NCBI GenBank assembly: GCA_030867875.1
Contig: JAOWCC010000238.1
Span: forward strand, 1-64,000
DNA length: 64,000 bases
Direction of reading: 5' to 3'
Origin: Actinernus sp. WN-2022
Lineage: Eukaryota > Cnidaria > Anthozoa > Actiniaria > Actinernidae
The position numbers and the translations under genes are program-made. How positions within the stretch are numbered: the first letter of the stretch is position 1; every line of letters starts with the position of its first letter. Below the pieces are notes generated by a model. The model was not told the DNA's origin. It made no database searches and saw only the letters and a list, made by a program, of their open reading frames with translations. Positions 22,850 to 33,981 of the stretch are shown in pieces.

Positions 22850-23625
22850 GCCCCTTCCCCTTTGTATGATATACGGAAGCCCAGTGCAAACTACACGTCG
22901 CAACTTTGGAAGATCTATTGATAAAGATCTAGATAGCGATGAGGATGAAGAGCTGGACTGAACAGTACTGTAAGCCACTTATGGACTTCAATCGCTTGTA
23001 CTCAACACTGATTGGATGAAATAACCGTAAGTTTGAATGCTTTCTTTTCGTTCTGCAATGTGCATGATTGGTTCTAGTTGTATACGTGGCCCTGATTACA
23101 GTAGTTGTACAGTAAAGATCTAGGGAAGATCGTTGAGACTAATTTAACGTAGGGACCTGTCATTATTTAGTAACGGGGAACGGCTATTAGGCTTGCAGCG
23201 TTCCGTGTGTAAATGTTGTGCCCCTCCCCTTTTTCTCATAATAAAATATTATGCCCCTCCCTCAGTTTAAGCACAAAAAAATTACGATCTCCCTCCCCCC
23301 TTGAGTAAGCATAAACAGCATGGATTACGTAGAATACAAAATAGATACCGAATGGCTCCTTGTCATAGGTATACGAAGCGAGTCTACGTTACGGCAGAGT
23401 TTGGAGAGGAAAAATGAAAGAGAAAGGTGAATGCCGAAGCGGCCTCGTGCTTTCATCTGTTCTCGGTGTTTGGATCCCCTGGTGAAACACTAGCTCCCCT
23501 TTTTGATATGTTACTTCCCACGTTATAAAACAACAACAATGACAAGTTATTTATTAAACATTAACTTGAACAAGCATGTCAGTATTATAGACCCAACATG
23601 ATTATACCAAACTAGTCCTCCTTTG
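22850..23625. other. No supported gene
   Basis: Unique-looking sequence with short frames only; C-rich patches near 23,220-23,300 (GCCCCTCCC) repeat weakly. Confidence 0.4.
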
Positions 23626-23630
23626 TGCCA

Positions 23631-25023
23631 GATCTAAGCTAGCCTGTTCACAAGCCCTGGATACTAAAAAACTAAAAATTCTGACAAAACAAAAGAGAAG
23701 ACGAGAACTGGGGTAGACAACGTGAAGAGAGGGGGAATGGGGAGAGAAAGGGGAAAGGGAAAGAGGGCCTGTGGACATTCTATTCAGAACCTTGTTCCGG
23801 TATACCAGCTGCTGGTGTACCCTCTGATTGGTCAATTTTGACAGTTCGCGTCAACACCTATCTGTCATGTCTAAAATCAGATGAGCCCAGCCTTCTTAGG
23901 TTCACTTATACTTCAGAGTTTGTTGAGGGATTTCCCAAACGTGAAATCACTTCGACGGGAGCAGGAAGAGTGTCTTGAAAACCTGGCGAGTGGCAAAGAT
24001 GTGTTTGTGTAACAGAGACAAGAAGAATACGAAAAGAACTGTTAGGTATTTTGAACTGTTGCTGCACGAGCGGCTGCACGACCTGTCTGTCGTATTAATT
24101 TCGTGATCGTAGTTGGTTGTATTTTTAGTCAGTTGTATTTTGGGAGTAAACAACTCAGTTCAGTCTCAGTCTTGTGGAAAGTTACATTTGCAACGTTACC
24201 TACTGGCTTCGGGCGGAAGAGCTTAATTTTTCAGTTATTGATGAAAGTTTGACATGGTAAGGATACAGCTACAATTGTTGTAGTTTCTCCGTTGGTTGCC
24301 ATTATGAATGACCAGGTCAAGGATCTCAAGGCAATTGGGGGATATCAGCCGCCGCAATAGTGGGATTGTCAAAAAGATGGACAACAGAGCTGAAAGAGGA
24401 GAAGGTTAGACAGCAAACTTTGCAATAGCGATTCAGTTACAGGATGGTAAGGCCATTTTAAAAATCATGTATAAAGCTTTTACTGGCGAAACTGACTTCA
24501 CGCCCAAATTAATGGCAAATGTGTGAAATTTCAACCGAAGTCGTATCGAAAAATTATATCGATCTACTCTACCGCTACCTGGAACGGAATTCACAGTAAA
24601 CTTGATTTTATTTCTTTTGAAAATTAACGTTTATACATGTAGCTCGATCTTTCTTTAGCTATGTAGGCTTTAAACTGTGCGTCTTTTCCCAGTATCAAGA
24701 GCCTGTGGACAGGCAAATTATATAGCTATAAGTCCGCTTTGACATGCCGCGGTATGTTTACATCCCATCCCGCGCTATAAACTGGAATTTGATAGACAGC
24801 TTGAAACAGCAATTCAGTGACAGCTTGAAACAGCAATTCAGTGACAGCTTGACAAGTGGGCGGAAGAGGTTTCGGAATAGAATGTCCACACACTCTCTTT
24901 CTCTCCCCCTCTCCCCAGTCCCCCTCTTCTTTCGGTCCGCCATTTTGTTTTCGCCACGTTTTATTTTCATCATTTTCTATTCCCCAGTATCTAGAGCCTG
25001 TGAACAGGCTAGAACTAAGCTCT
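23631..25023. mobile_element. Inverted-repeat element with arms of about 165 bp
   Basis: The left arm 23,631-23,800 and right arm 24,860-25,023 face each other: AGCCTGTTCACAAGC then CCTGGATACT against AGTATCTAGAG then CCTGTGAACAGGCT, and CCTGTGGACATTCTATTC against GAATAGAATGTCCACA. Each arm contains a long purine/pyrimidine tract. The outermost AGCCTGTgaACAGGCT is itself a small palindrome. The 1-kb interior has no clear gene. A related end lies at 24,693-24,715. Confidence 0.6.
24797..24853. repeat. 24-bp tandem repeat (about 2.4 units)
   Basis: CAGCTTGAAACAGCAATTCA then GTGA is repeated in direct contact. The unit length is a multiple of three, so it is open (SLKQQFSD), but the surrounding frame is not convincing. 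Confidence 0.7.
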
Positions 25024-25362
25024 TATCGCAGTGTCGCCTTTTTGAGAGACACACTGATGTGATTGCTTATTCGAGTAGCAAACCTTTTGTATAGATTAAT
25101 CAGTTTCCTTTGGAGATGTCATAACTACAAGCAACAAATGAGTTTGGTAGCCAATATCTTTCATGCTCTTATAATTCGCAGTAAAATAGGACTAATGGTT
25201 CTCCTGTTTGTTTTATGGTAGGTATATTTCCATGGTGCAGGTTCCATATATAGCCTCTAATAATGAATTGCCATTCAATACATCATAGTCACTATTTTTT
25301 ATAAACCAACAAATATAGTGTCCAGGACTTGCCGTACAAGAAACTATTTGTAGACTGGAAAT

Positions 25363-25415
25363 ATGCAAGGTTATTCGCCTGAAGCGAGAGGTTATTCGCC
25401 TGAAGCGAGGGGGTA
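25363..25415. repeat. 21-bp tandem pair
   Basis: GGTTATTCGCCTGAAGCGAG occurs twice in tandem, followed by GGGTATGCG. No function is suggested. Confidence 0.6.
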
Positions 25416-25419
25416 TGCG

Positions 25420-27380
25420 ATTTATTCACCAATGGTTCCGCCCAAGGTGAATAACTCCCATATCCCCGAGCGGAAGGCTGATAACTCTTACTTGTTTTGG
25501 CTCAATCCCGGGTTCTGGGAAACTACCCACCCACCCCTCCCTTGGATATGCATCGTTCTATTAATGATTAACCATTAAAGGTTAGGGTGAAGTGTGGGGA
25601 TTTCCCAAAAACCGTGATTGATCCCTTGTTTTCCACATGGCTCGGTTTTCTATTTTCATTACGGGGGACTATATCTCGAAACTCCTGCCCAGTTCCAAAG
25701 GCAACTTATTCCCCTTAAACTTTCCTAGTACTAAGTTCTAAGTAAATATTTTATGAGAACATGAAAAAACCGGAATGTCTCCTGTGGAACGTCTTGATTA
25801 CCCGTCGTCTGTCCTATCCACTACACTATAAGCTTCATTGGTTGAAAGAATCGAGAAATAACAACGATAAGCCCTATGAACGGTAATTTAATGCAACAAT
25901 AAGCCAGCCAAATAACCCTTCCTAATAATTGATGAAATGAGATATTGTTCTTGCGTGCAACGAGAAAACCTCACCATTGTAAAAAATAAGCAGTTATGAT
26001 ATGACAGCCCCACGGCTCTTTCACGCTGGAAGTTTCGTTCACACACATGTGGTTAGCTCTTCAAAGACTTGATTAATTCAAGCGAAGCTAATTTATCCGC
26101 ACAATTTAGCTTCCATATCATAACGATGAGACTGCACTGAGGTCTTAGCTAGCTAATCGATATTTGATGTGATTAATTTTGTGGCGATCACGAAATTACG
26201 TACAGCTTCTGAGATTCAACTCTCGTGGAGCTTTCTGAAATTCAAATTCAAAGAAAACCTGATGGATAACCGACATTTTCGACAAAAAGTGTTGCTATGC
26301 AGAAATCCAATGTATATAGATTCTTGCAATATAGCCGGGTATTTGCAACTAGCTTTGGTTGAAACCTCGCTTACTTTTGGGGGAAATGGATATGTGACAA
26401 GCTGAGTGTTTAATCCGAATTGTATTTGAGTCTCTTTTGGTAATCTTAGTACTCACGATATTAGAATATTTAAGAAACAATCCGTGTAAAAACTAGGCAC
26501 AATTCTATGGTTGAGACGCAATTTGCTTTCCCCACATTAGAATTTTGTTTTTCATACTGACAACTCATCAACCCTTAAATGATAAATTTCTGAAATCAAG
26601 TCTACTGAAACTGTGTTTTAAAACTACTTTCCTTTTGTTTGAAAACATTTCGTCCAATCAGAAGAGTCCAAAACTATAACCAAGAAAGCTTTCAATTTAA
26701 AATGTTCCCACGTTGAATTTTCGTCATATTGAGAAAATGATATTCCTCATCAAGGTTTGATAGATTTTTGTTCAAGCCAATGGAGGTGGACGATTGGAAC
26801 AATACCAGAATTATCACCTTTTTACATCCATGCATTAGAAATGCCGACCTCTTACCCAGACCACGACTTACGCGCCAGGATCAGAGCAATGACATAAAAA
26901 TAAGGATTAAACAATAGCACTAAAACGGAATACAACAGCGGCACGTGGAAATGACAAAGGTGGAGCACTCATTATGTTGTTTTCTGTACTATGGTACACT
27001 GTAAGAATTACAACTGACTCACTTGATGGTAAAGACTAGCCGTTTTCGCGGTTTGAAATAATTCTCGCTCGGCACTACGTGCCTTTTCGGCGCTCGCTCG
27101 GCATTACGAGTCTCGTGAGCGCCAACCTTAATTATTGTCAGCGGAAAGTCGCAATGTAATAAAGGAATTTCAAGATGGCGGCTAAACCAAGTCTGTCGTG
27201 CTCCCTTGGTTGCATATGCTTAGGTCGCTATAACCACGCTTTAGACGACTTTCGCTTTTAAAATCCGGCTTTGTCATAGAGTGAACACTTGATGGCCTTT
27301 CTCTTAGTGCCGTGAAGATTCGGACAGTAACAACGTCCCAGACCACCTCGAATATGAAATATTCTTTCACTCTAGCTGAG
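25420..27380. other. No supported gene; single YY1-type site at 27,172
   Basis: About 2 kb without convincing exons. CAAGATGGCGGC at 27,172-27,183 is a textbook YY1-type motif. It could mark a promoter, although no first exon was found next to it. The 25,510-25,560 stretch (TTCTGGGAAACTACCCACCC) looks like a dispersed-repeat fragment. Confidence 0.35.
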
Positions 27381-27387
27381 TGTATAC

Positions 27388-27709
27388 ACTATTTCCCTTT
27401 ATGAGTCCGAAGATGTGCAGTAAGATTGCTTCCCGCTGTTTTAAATGCTTTGAAATATTTCATACACTTTTACGTCCTTTTCCCTTTGTGAATTCGAAGA
27501 TGGGAGGAAAGATGAAATCTATGTTTAAATGCCTTGTCACACTGGGTACACTTGTACCGCCTTTCCTCAGTGTGAATTCGAAGATGGACGGAAAGACAAA
27601 ATTTATGTTTAAATGCCTTGTCACACTGGGTACACTTGTAAGGCCTTTCTCTTCTGTGAATTGGAAGATGATGAGCAAGAGTGCTTCGTGTTTTAAATGC
27701 CTTGTCACA
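27388..27709 (-). pseudogene. Out-of-gene zinc-finger tail (three to four decaying fingers)
   Basis: Directly downstream of the TAG that ends the zinc-finger ORF, the same frame continues with the rest of that finger, then two complete fingers (YKCTQCDKAFKHKFCLSVHL and YKCTQCDKAFKHRFHLSSHL with their RIH ends). A TAA then falls where a Tyr codon is expected (K-R-T-stop-K-C), followed by a finger that lost its second Cys (KCMKYFKAFKTAGSNLTAHL) and a final TAG. Decay increases with distance from the first stop, as expected if this tail is no longer translated. Reading through or a sequencing error at the first stop are alternatives. Confidence 0.75.
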
Positions 27710-29668
27710 CTAGGTACACTTGTAAAGCCTTTCTCTTCTGTGAATTGGAAGATGAACAGCAAGAGTGCCTCGTGTTTTAAATGCCTTGTCACACTGGGTA
27801 CACTTGTAAGGCCTTTCTGTTCTGTGAATTGGAAGATGTTGAGCAAGAGCGCCTCCTGTTTTAAATGCCTTGTCACACTGGGTACACTTGTAAGGCCTTT
27901 CTCTTCTGTGAATTGGAAGATGTCGAGCAAGATAGCTTCGTGCTTTAAATGCCTTGTCACACTGCGTACACTTGTGTCGCCTTTCCCCTGTGTGAACTAG
28001 AAGATGTGACTTAAGTTCACCTGCTCTTTTGAATTCTTTACTACACTGGATACACCTGTAAGGCGTTTCTCTTCTGTGAATTGGAAGATGATGAGCAAGA
28101 GTGCTTCGTGTTTTAAATGCCTTGTGACACTGGGTACACTTGTAAGGCCTTTCTCTTCTGTGAATTGGAAGATGAACAGCAAGAGTGCTTCGTGTTTTAA
28201 ATGCCTTGTCACACTGGGTACACTTGTAAGGCCTTTCTCTTTTGTGAATTGGAAGATGTCGAGCAAGAGTGTTTCGTGTTTTAAATGCCTTGTCACACTG
28301 CGTACATTTGTGTCGCCTTTCCCCTGTGTGAACTAGAAGATGTGACTTAAGTTCACTTGCTGTTTTGAATTCTTTACTACACTGGATACAACTGTACGGC
28401 CTTTCGCCTGTGTGAATCCGAAAATGGCTAGCAAGATGACCTCCTCTTTTGAATGCCTTGTCACACTGCGTACACTTGTGTGGCCTTTCCCCTGTGTGAA
28501 CTCGAAGATGGACAACTAAAGTACTGCGACATTTGAAAGCTCTTTCACACTGGGTACAGCTAAAACGCCCTCGGCCTGTATACATGGGTTGTTCTTGGTT
28601 TTGGATAGTGCCAGAGGAAAGAGGTGAACTAAGTATGTCATCTTCAACATGACCACCACCATTTTTAGGATACGTCACTGAGCTGAGCATGTCTTGCCTG
28701 TTACTATCATTGTTCAGCTTCTCGCATTTTTCACGTACCTGTCCGATAGTCACATTATTGTCGAGGTATTCAGGAATACCTTCCCATTCAACCGACATCT
28801 CGTTTAATGATTCTGCCCGGATAGAATTACATAGCGCTGTTGCATCTGAACTTTCACTTTGTCGACCTCTGTTATGAAATCTTTCACTTGAATGAGTTTC
28901 TAATTCGTCATCAAGACAACGGGGAACTACGACCTCCGGTCGATTCTTTTCAATTCGATCTTTTCCATACTTTTTCTTTCCCGCCTCAATGATTTCTAAC
29001 TCATCAGTAACATGGTGGTCATCAAGTAATTCGTTATTTAGCTCAGGTTCATTGACATCATTTGATGCCGGTTCGTCATAATTAAAATCACACTGATAGA
29101 TTTTAGGCACTTTCTCTGCTATTTCTTCTTGAAGATATATATGTTGTTCCCCCATAAGTCTTTTTCTCAGGACTGTTCTGGAATCTTCTTGATCCACATT
29201 TGCAGTTGCTTTGTGCGAGATGGGACGCCGCTTTTGGTAAACATTTTGTTGTAAGGATAACATATTCACTTCTTCATTTCTTGGTTTCTCCAGTTGCTTA
29301 GTCTGCATTTCCATTTGATGAACTTCGCAAATATCACAGGTGCTACCGCATTCCCCTTTCATTTGTTCCACTGAACGTACTTTAACTGATGCATGACGGC
29401 ATACCTTCTCTGTACTGCAGACAGACAGTGCACAATTAAACAATGTTCGTAGCCTTCTACTATCAGATACACCACTGATATACGTTTCTGTGCCAGTGCT
29501 GTATGTCTTAGGAGCATCAGTTTGGCTGCCAGTGCTCGTGGGGTTCATCATAGCGACGTCTTCAAGAGCAGTTTGCGTTCCTACACTGCGTACAAACATC
29601 CCCTGTTCATTGTGTTGGTGAAGTGGTGGATCACGTGCTTCAGGTTCGGAACTGTGTCTCTCGATGTC
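27710..29668 (-). CDS. C2H2 zinc-finger protein, large terminal exon (10 intact fingers)
   Basis: Probably a nuclear DNA-binding regulator. The exon starts after a splice acceptor (TTTTTTTTCTAG, AG at 29,669-29,670) and is in frame from its first base (DIERHSSEPEARDPPLHQHN). The first ATG lies at 29,597-29,599; the 5' exon was not found. The first 340 or so residues are acidic and low in known domains, with three related motifs (VGTQTAL, TGSQTDA, TGTETYI) near the start. From about residue 345 come ten C2H2 fingers of the C-x2-C-x12-H-x3-H type, for example YKCTQCDKAFKTRSTLAVHL. Most linkers are HRRERPYKC rather than TGERPYKC. Fingers 3-6 and 7-10 form a 336-bp tandem duplication. An in-frame TAG (27,710-27,712) replaces the CAG of finger 11. 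Plus-strand open frames here are shadows. Confidence 0.85.
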   Translation of the reverse strand, partial: DIERHSSEPEARDPPLHQHNEQGMFVRSVGTQTALEDVAMMNPTSTGSQTDAPKTYSTGTETYISGVSDSRRLRTLFNCALSVCSTEKVCRHASVKVRSVEQMKGECGSTCDICEVHQMEMQTKQLEKPRNEEVNMLSLQQNVYQKRRPISHKATANVDQEDSRTVLRKRLMGEQHIYLQEEIAEKVPKIYQCDFNYDEPASNDVNEPELNNELLDDHHVTDELEIIEAGKKKYGKDRIEKNRPEVVVPRCLDDELETHSSERFHNRGRQSESSDATALCNSIRAESLNEMSVEWEGIPEYLDNNVTIGQVREKCEKLNNDSNRQDMLSSVTYPKNGGGHVEDDILSSPLSSGTIQNQEQPMYTGRGRFSCTQCERAFKCRSTLVVHLRVHTGERPHKCTQCDKAFKRGGHLASHFRIHTGERPYSCIQCSKEFKTASELKSHLLVHTGERRHKCTQCDKAFKTRNTLARHLPIHKRERPYKCTQCDKAFKTRSTLAVHLPIHRRERPYKCTQCHKAFKTRSTLAHHLPIHRRETPYRCIQCSKEFKRAGELKSHLLVHTGERRHKCTQCDKAFKARSYLARHLPIHRRERPYKCTQCDKAFKTGGALAQHLPIHRTERPYKCTQCDKAFKTRGTLAVHLPIHRRERLYKCT

Positions 29669-29669
29669 C

Positions 29670-30760
29670 TAGAAAAAAAACACTTTTAATTCTGACGATA
29701 GTTGGGACACGAAAACGGTAATACAGGATTAGAGAACTATACACTCTGTCTTATGCTGTCTGCGTAGAGAAGTGTTGCTTGGACCAGCCCATACAACACC
29801 ACGTACATGTGGAACTTTTCAATCCAATTCATACGTGATGGATTAGCTCCAGACTACATTATAAATAAATTAGCATCGTTTAACTAACTTATTATCTACC
29901 AAAGGAGGATGTTTCATAAAATATCAGTTTATCTTTCGAAAATAAGCGAAATACATGTAGTTACACGAATATTGTGCATTGTTTCAAAGTTGCGTTAATT
30001 TGTTATCTCAAAGATGTCTTCAGTAACAATTTTACCCAAGGGACCTTACGAAGACCAACACATATTCAAAACGTATTCATTGAACAATCATCTGACGCTT
30101 AGGTCTGCATGATTGAGAAAGATATAGCCGTCAGAAAAAAACGCGCGAAAACCTTTCTTCTTACAACTACTCAACTAGTTTTGTTTCCATTCAGTTCTCA
30201 ATCTTTTAATTCTAGTGCGTCCTATGGACTCGTGCAATTTAGAAACTCACTTGTTTGAACTAATCCCCAATTGCATTCGAAACCAAATAATTTTCGAAGC
30301 AAAAATGAAAACGAACAAAATGAAAAATATGCTTCACATTTAAGAAATAAAAAACATTTCCCGTGTTTCTATAGAGTTATAAAACACGCCTGGGAGTTTG
30401 GGAGAACGATCCAAACGTCCAAACTTATCGTCACATTTTGTAATAATTTTTATACGACTCTTTATAGATATAACCCACTACATCAAATATTCAGGGGCAT
30501 AGCTAGGGGGAGGTACCAGGGGTTCCGGACCCCCCCCCCCCCCTCGTGATTTCCAAAGGGTAAAAAGCTCTGTAAGATGATTGAATCGCCAGAGGCCTGT
30601 TTAAAAATTCCAGCTAATAATTAGACCGCAAAACACACTACTTATGTCACAATTTACTTAACGAAATGTCTTATCTTTTTTTGGGTAACAGTACACAAAC
30701 CTATTCAATCATTAGCATTATATAAGACATAATCAATTGCGCATGAGTGTCACTTCGCTA
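29670..30760. other. Upstream flank of the zinc-finger exon; no supported gene
   Basis: Presumably intron and/or 5' flank of the minus-strand zinc-finger gene. No first exon is convincing. A C tract (30,528-30,543) follows AGGGGCATAGCTAGGGGGAG, probably the end of a dispersed repeat. Confidence 0.4.
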
Positions 30761-30840
30761 AGTCCACAAACGTGGAAGTCGCCTCTCCCACCACACCCTT
30801 GATTGCTTACTCTATTAGCACTCAGTCTACTCCAACAAGC

Positions 30841-31215
30841 TTGCTCATCTGGGGTGCATGGCTATCCCATACCTTAATACTAATAGTAAGCAGGAGGAAT
30901 AATGTACTATATAACTTGCTTATCTGGGGTGCATGGCTATCCCATACCTTAATACTAATAGTAAGCAGGAGGAATAATGTACTATATAACTTGCTCATCT
31001 GGGGTGCATGGCTATCCCATACCTTAATACTAATAGTAAGCAGGAGGAATAATGTACTATATAACTTGCTCATCTGGGGTGCATGGCTATCCCATACCTT
31101 AATACTAATAGTAAGCAGGAGGAATAATGTACTATATAACTTGCTCATCTGGGGTGCATGGCTATCCCATACCTTAATACTAATAGTAAGAAAGAGGAAT
31201 AATGTACTATATATA
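30841..31215. repeat. 75-bp satellite, five units
   Basis: Units start at 30,841, 30,916, 30,991, 31,066 and 31,141 with TTGCTCATCTGGGGTGCATG. They are virtually identical except for one C/T change in unit 2 and AAGAAAGAGG in unit 5. Because 75 is divisible by three and stop codons are absent in one frame on each strand, the array is open on both strands. I do not regard it as a gene. Confidence 0.95.
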
Positions 31216-31439
31216 TAGCTCTAAACAGTGTCTAGGTGGATTCTTAAAAATTCTGTAAGAGAAATCCATCTCCAAGGCCAAAACCAATGTTTTTGAAAAA
31301 AGTGCACCAAACGGATTTTTATAAATTATTTTGTAAATAAAATTTGTGAGGCTGGTTTCTTAGGCTGATGTGTTGCTATAGGAACCAATTTCCTCAATTG
31401 AAAAACATCATTACCTTAGTAGTTTTGATATGGCAAGCT

Positions 31440-32585
31440 GCTTTACCCATACCAAAATTTTAATATGGCCCATATATGGACAAAATATGGAAATAATATG
31501 GAACAAAATATGGGGAAAATATGGATATTATATGGATATTATGAGGCCACATTAAACCCACATATGTGGCCACATTAAACCCACATATCCAAATTCAGCA
31601 GAATTTATGAGACCCATATAAAGGCCACATATTTCCCATATATGGCCCATATAACCCATGTATGGGCCTACTACGTATTTGGTTGATTCCCGTAGTATGC
31701 CCATATATGGGGAAATATGGCCCATGTATGACCCATATATTTATTATATGTTGGCCATACATGGGTAAGATAATACATGATATGTGGAAATCACCCAAAA
31801 CACATTAGGCCCACATATGGCAATTATATGGCCCACATATAAAAATATATGTGGCCCACCCACATATGTGGCCACATTAAACCCACATATCCAAATTCAG
31901 TATAATTTATGAGACCCATATAAAGGCCACATATTTTCCATATATGGCCCATATAACCCATGTATGGGCCTACTACGTATTTGGTTGATTGCCGTAGTAG
32001 GCCCATATATGGGGAAATATGGCCCATATATGGGGAAATATGGCCCATATATGGCCCGTATATTTATTATATGTGGGCCATACATGGGTAAGATAATAAA
32101 TGATATGTGGAAATCACCCAAAACACATTAGGCCCATATATGGGAATTATATGGCCCACATATGGCCCACATATAAAAATATATGTGAACATGGGCCTCA
32201 TAATACACATATATGGGCCTACTATGGGAATTAACCAAATACGTAGTAGGCCCATATATGGGTAATATGTGGACGTTATATGGGTTAAAAATGTGGCCAT
32301 ATTTACCCCATATATGGGCCTGATATGGGAATCAACTATATAGGTCCATGCATGACTGTTGGATTATATGGCCCACATATGGCCCACACATAAAAAATAT
32401 ATACATGGACCATATTTTACCACATATGGGCCTACTATGGGAATCAACCAAATACAGGGCAATATGTGGAATTTATATGGGTTACAAATATGTAGGCCCA
32501 TATTATTATCCCTTATATATGGGCCTAAAATGGGGATCAACTAGGTCCATGTTCATGTCAGTCACATGGGGGATTATTTTATGAC
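31440..32585. repeat. Array dense in CCATATATGG (CArG-box) palindromes
   Basis: About ten perfect CCATATATGG sites plus many near matches (CCATGTATGG, CCACATATGG), usually as GGCCCATATATGGGCC-like palindromes. A larger tandem unit of about 302 bp is visible (CATATGTGGCCACATTAAAC at 31,561 and 31,863). The same family, with fewer perfect sites, forms the outer element at 51.27-55.46 kb; both begin or end near CCCATAC(C/T)AAAATTT. CArG is the established SRF/MADS-box site; activity here is untested. Confidence 0.8.
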
Positions 32586-32599
32586 AAGGGTGTTTACGT

Positions 32600-33440
32600 A
32601 CATATCATATGCATGACTGGTAAGTCAACTCAACATATGTGTAACAAAGAAAGCATCATACACAGCTGCAGGTGGTTATTCCCTTTTTCTCTTATTTGCC
32701 ATATGATATGCTGGAAGAGAACTCTGAGAGTATATATGTAATCAGTTGGCATAATTAAGGAAGACTAAAGTTAAAATAATGGCAAACCAATTAACTGATT
32801 TACTTTAAATAAAATTTGACAAACAATTGAAAAAATTGACAAGATTGACTACTCAATCACATGGGTCTTTGTTTATTGTATATCGTTGGTAAAACTTGAA
32901 AGCAGTTGCATGAACAAACACCCTTATACATTCATGTGTATAAAGTATTTAACAAATTTACGATTGTTTACCATGGTATATATGTCCTCTTATTTACCAC
33001 GTTTTGTGGTAAAATATAAAATATAAAATTAACATATATCTTTACTGTGAAAAAGTGAGTGATTTCAAGAAACTTTTGCAGGGTATAATTGATCTGACAT
33101 GATGGCTGATCTGGCAGTGGTTACAAAATTTGTGTCAAGTCAGCAGCCCTTTTTCAGATGTCACTAATTACATATATGTCATAACTAAAAACCTTTGTGT
33201 GTCAAGATGTTACTCAAATAAAAGTAAGTTAATATATTTTTAACAATACAACATCAATGGCAGTTTGAAGTGCAACACAGGCCAAAGGAAAAGGGATTGC
33301 AAATCTGCAAGTGTACAATATAATATTATGGACTTCCCATGGTTTGCAGAGGATAATAATATTGAAATATCCAACACTTCAAAGTTGAGATGTAATTAAG
33401 TGTGTATGAGAACCAATACAATACATTTATTATATTAATA
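32600..33440. other. AT-rich, no supported gene
   Basis: No convincing exon. ATGTCCTCTTATTTACCACG at 32,984-33,003 matches the terminus of the small TIR element at 19,041-19,223, so a fragment of that family lies here. Confidence 0.4.
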
Positions 33441-33452
33441 AGCTTTCAGTAC

Positions 33453-33545
33453 TATACATGTACCTATATATCTTGTATATTTGACTCAAATATATATTTC
33501 ATTATATAGAGAGAGAGTCAAATATACAAGATATAGGTACATGTA
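33453..33545. repeat. Near-perfect palindrome with arms of about 33 bp
   Basis: TACATGTACCTATATATCTT then GTATATTTGACTC faces GAGTCAAATATACAAGATAT then AGGTACATGTA, with a short AT-rich loop containing GAGAGAGAG. It would extrude as a hairpin. A G tract follows at 33,558. Confidence 0.7.
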
Positions 33546-33829
33546 TACAAATGTATTGGGGGGGGGGGGTATTTTATTGTGAAAATGTCGGGGATGCTCT
33601 TTTGAAAAGCTGGAAAAATACCCTAATATATACTTCACCAAGAAAGTGTCCTACTCTAAAAATACTTTAATGGATTATCAATTAACAAATTAAAAGAAAC
33701 TTGCCATTAATTGTCAACCATAGAAATTTTCTAACTAATGTTCCAGCTGCACATGTTCAGTTTAGTCAGGAGTGTATAAATATATTATTGTTATTGTTGT
33801 TATAGCCTGTTTATCCCTAAAAAAAACCC

Positions 33830-33946
33830 AGATGCGTGCAGTTAGAACATTTGTTTTTTTCCTAAATGACCCCCTAAAAAATACTGGATTGGCAATTTCA
33901 ATCTCTAATAATATTACAAGCATCACTGACCTATGAGGAGTACACC

Positions 33947-33980
<34 letters not shown>
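33830..33980. repeat. Dispersed repeat ending in a C tract of about 30 bases
   Basis: CCCCCTAAAAAATACTGGAT matches the fragment at 4.52-4.65 kb. The unit runs into GAGGAGTACACC and a C tract at 33,946-33,979. It belongs to the same style of element as those at 42.26 and 42.80 kb, which end in G/C tracts. Confidence 0.6.

Positions 33981-33981
<1 letters not shown>

Larger units (their letters stand above)
11394..22850 (+). repeat. Segmental duplication, block A
   Basis: Homologous in order and orientation to block B at 55,662 to the window end. Matching sub-blocks (A to B) are: 11,394-14,998 to 55,662-60,240; 14,999-15,790 to 60,241-60,785 (array inverted); 15,815-16,690 to 61,335-62,292; 18,483-18,830 to 62,320-62,672; 20,798-21,137 to 62,678-63,020; 21,823-22,850 to 63,020-64,000. 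Many stretches are nearly identical by eye. A alone contains 16.7-18.5, 18.8-20.8 and 21.1-21.8 kb. Confidence 0.9.

Noticed and set aside
27380..28336. Long plus-strand open frames opposite the zinc-finger exon (MSKSASCFKCLVTLGTLV-type repeats)
   Set aside because: They are antisense shadows of the repeated C2H2 codons; the minus-strand frame has the recognisable fingers.
30772..31218. 148-codon plus-strand and 108-codon minus-strand frames in the 75-bp satellite
   Set aside because: Both strands open with a period of 25 codons; no other coding sign.
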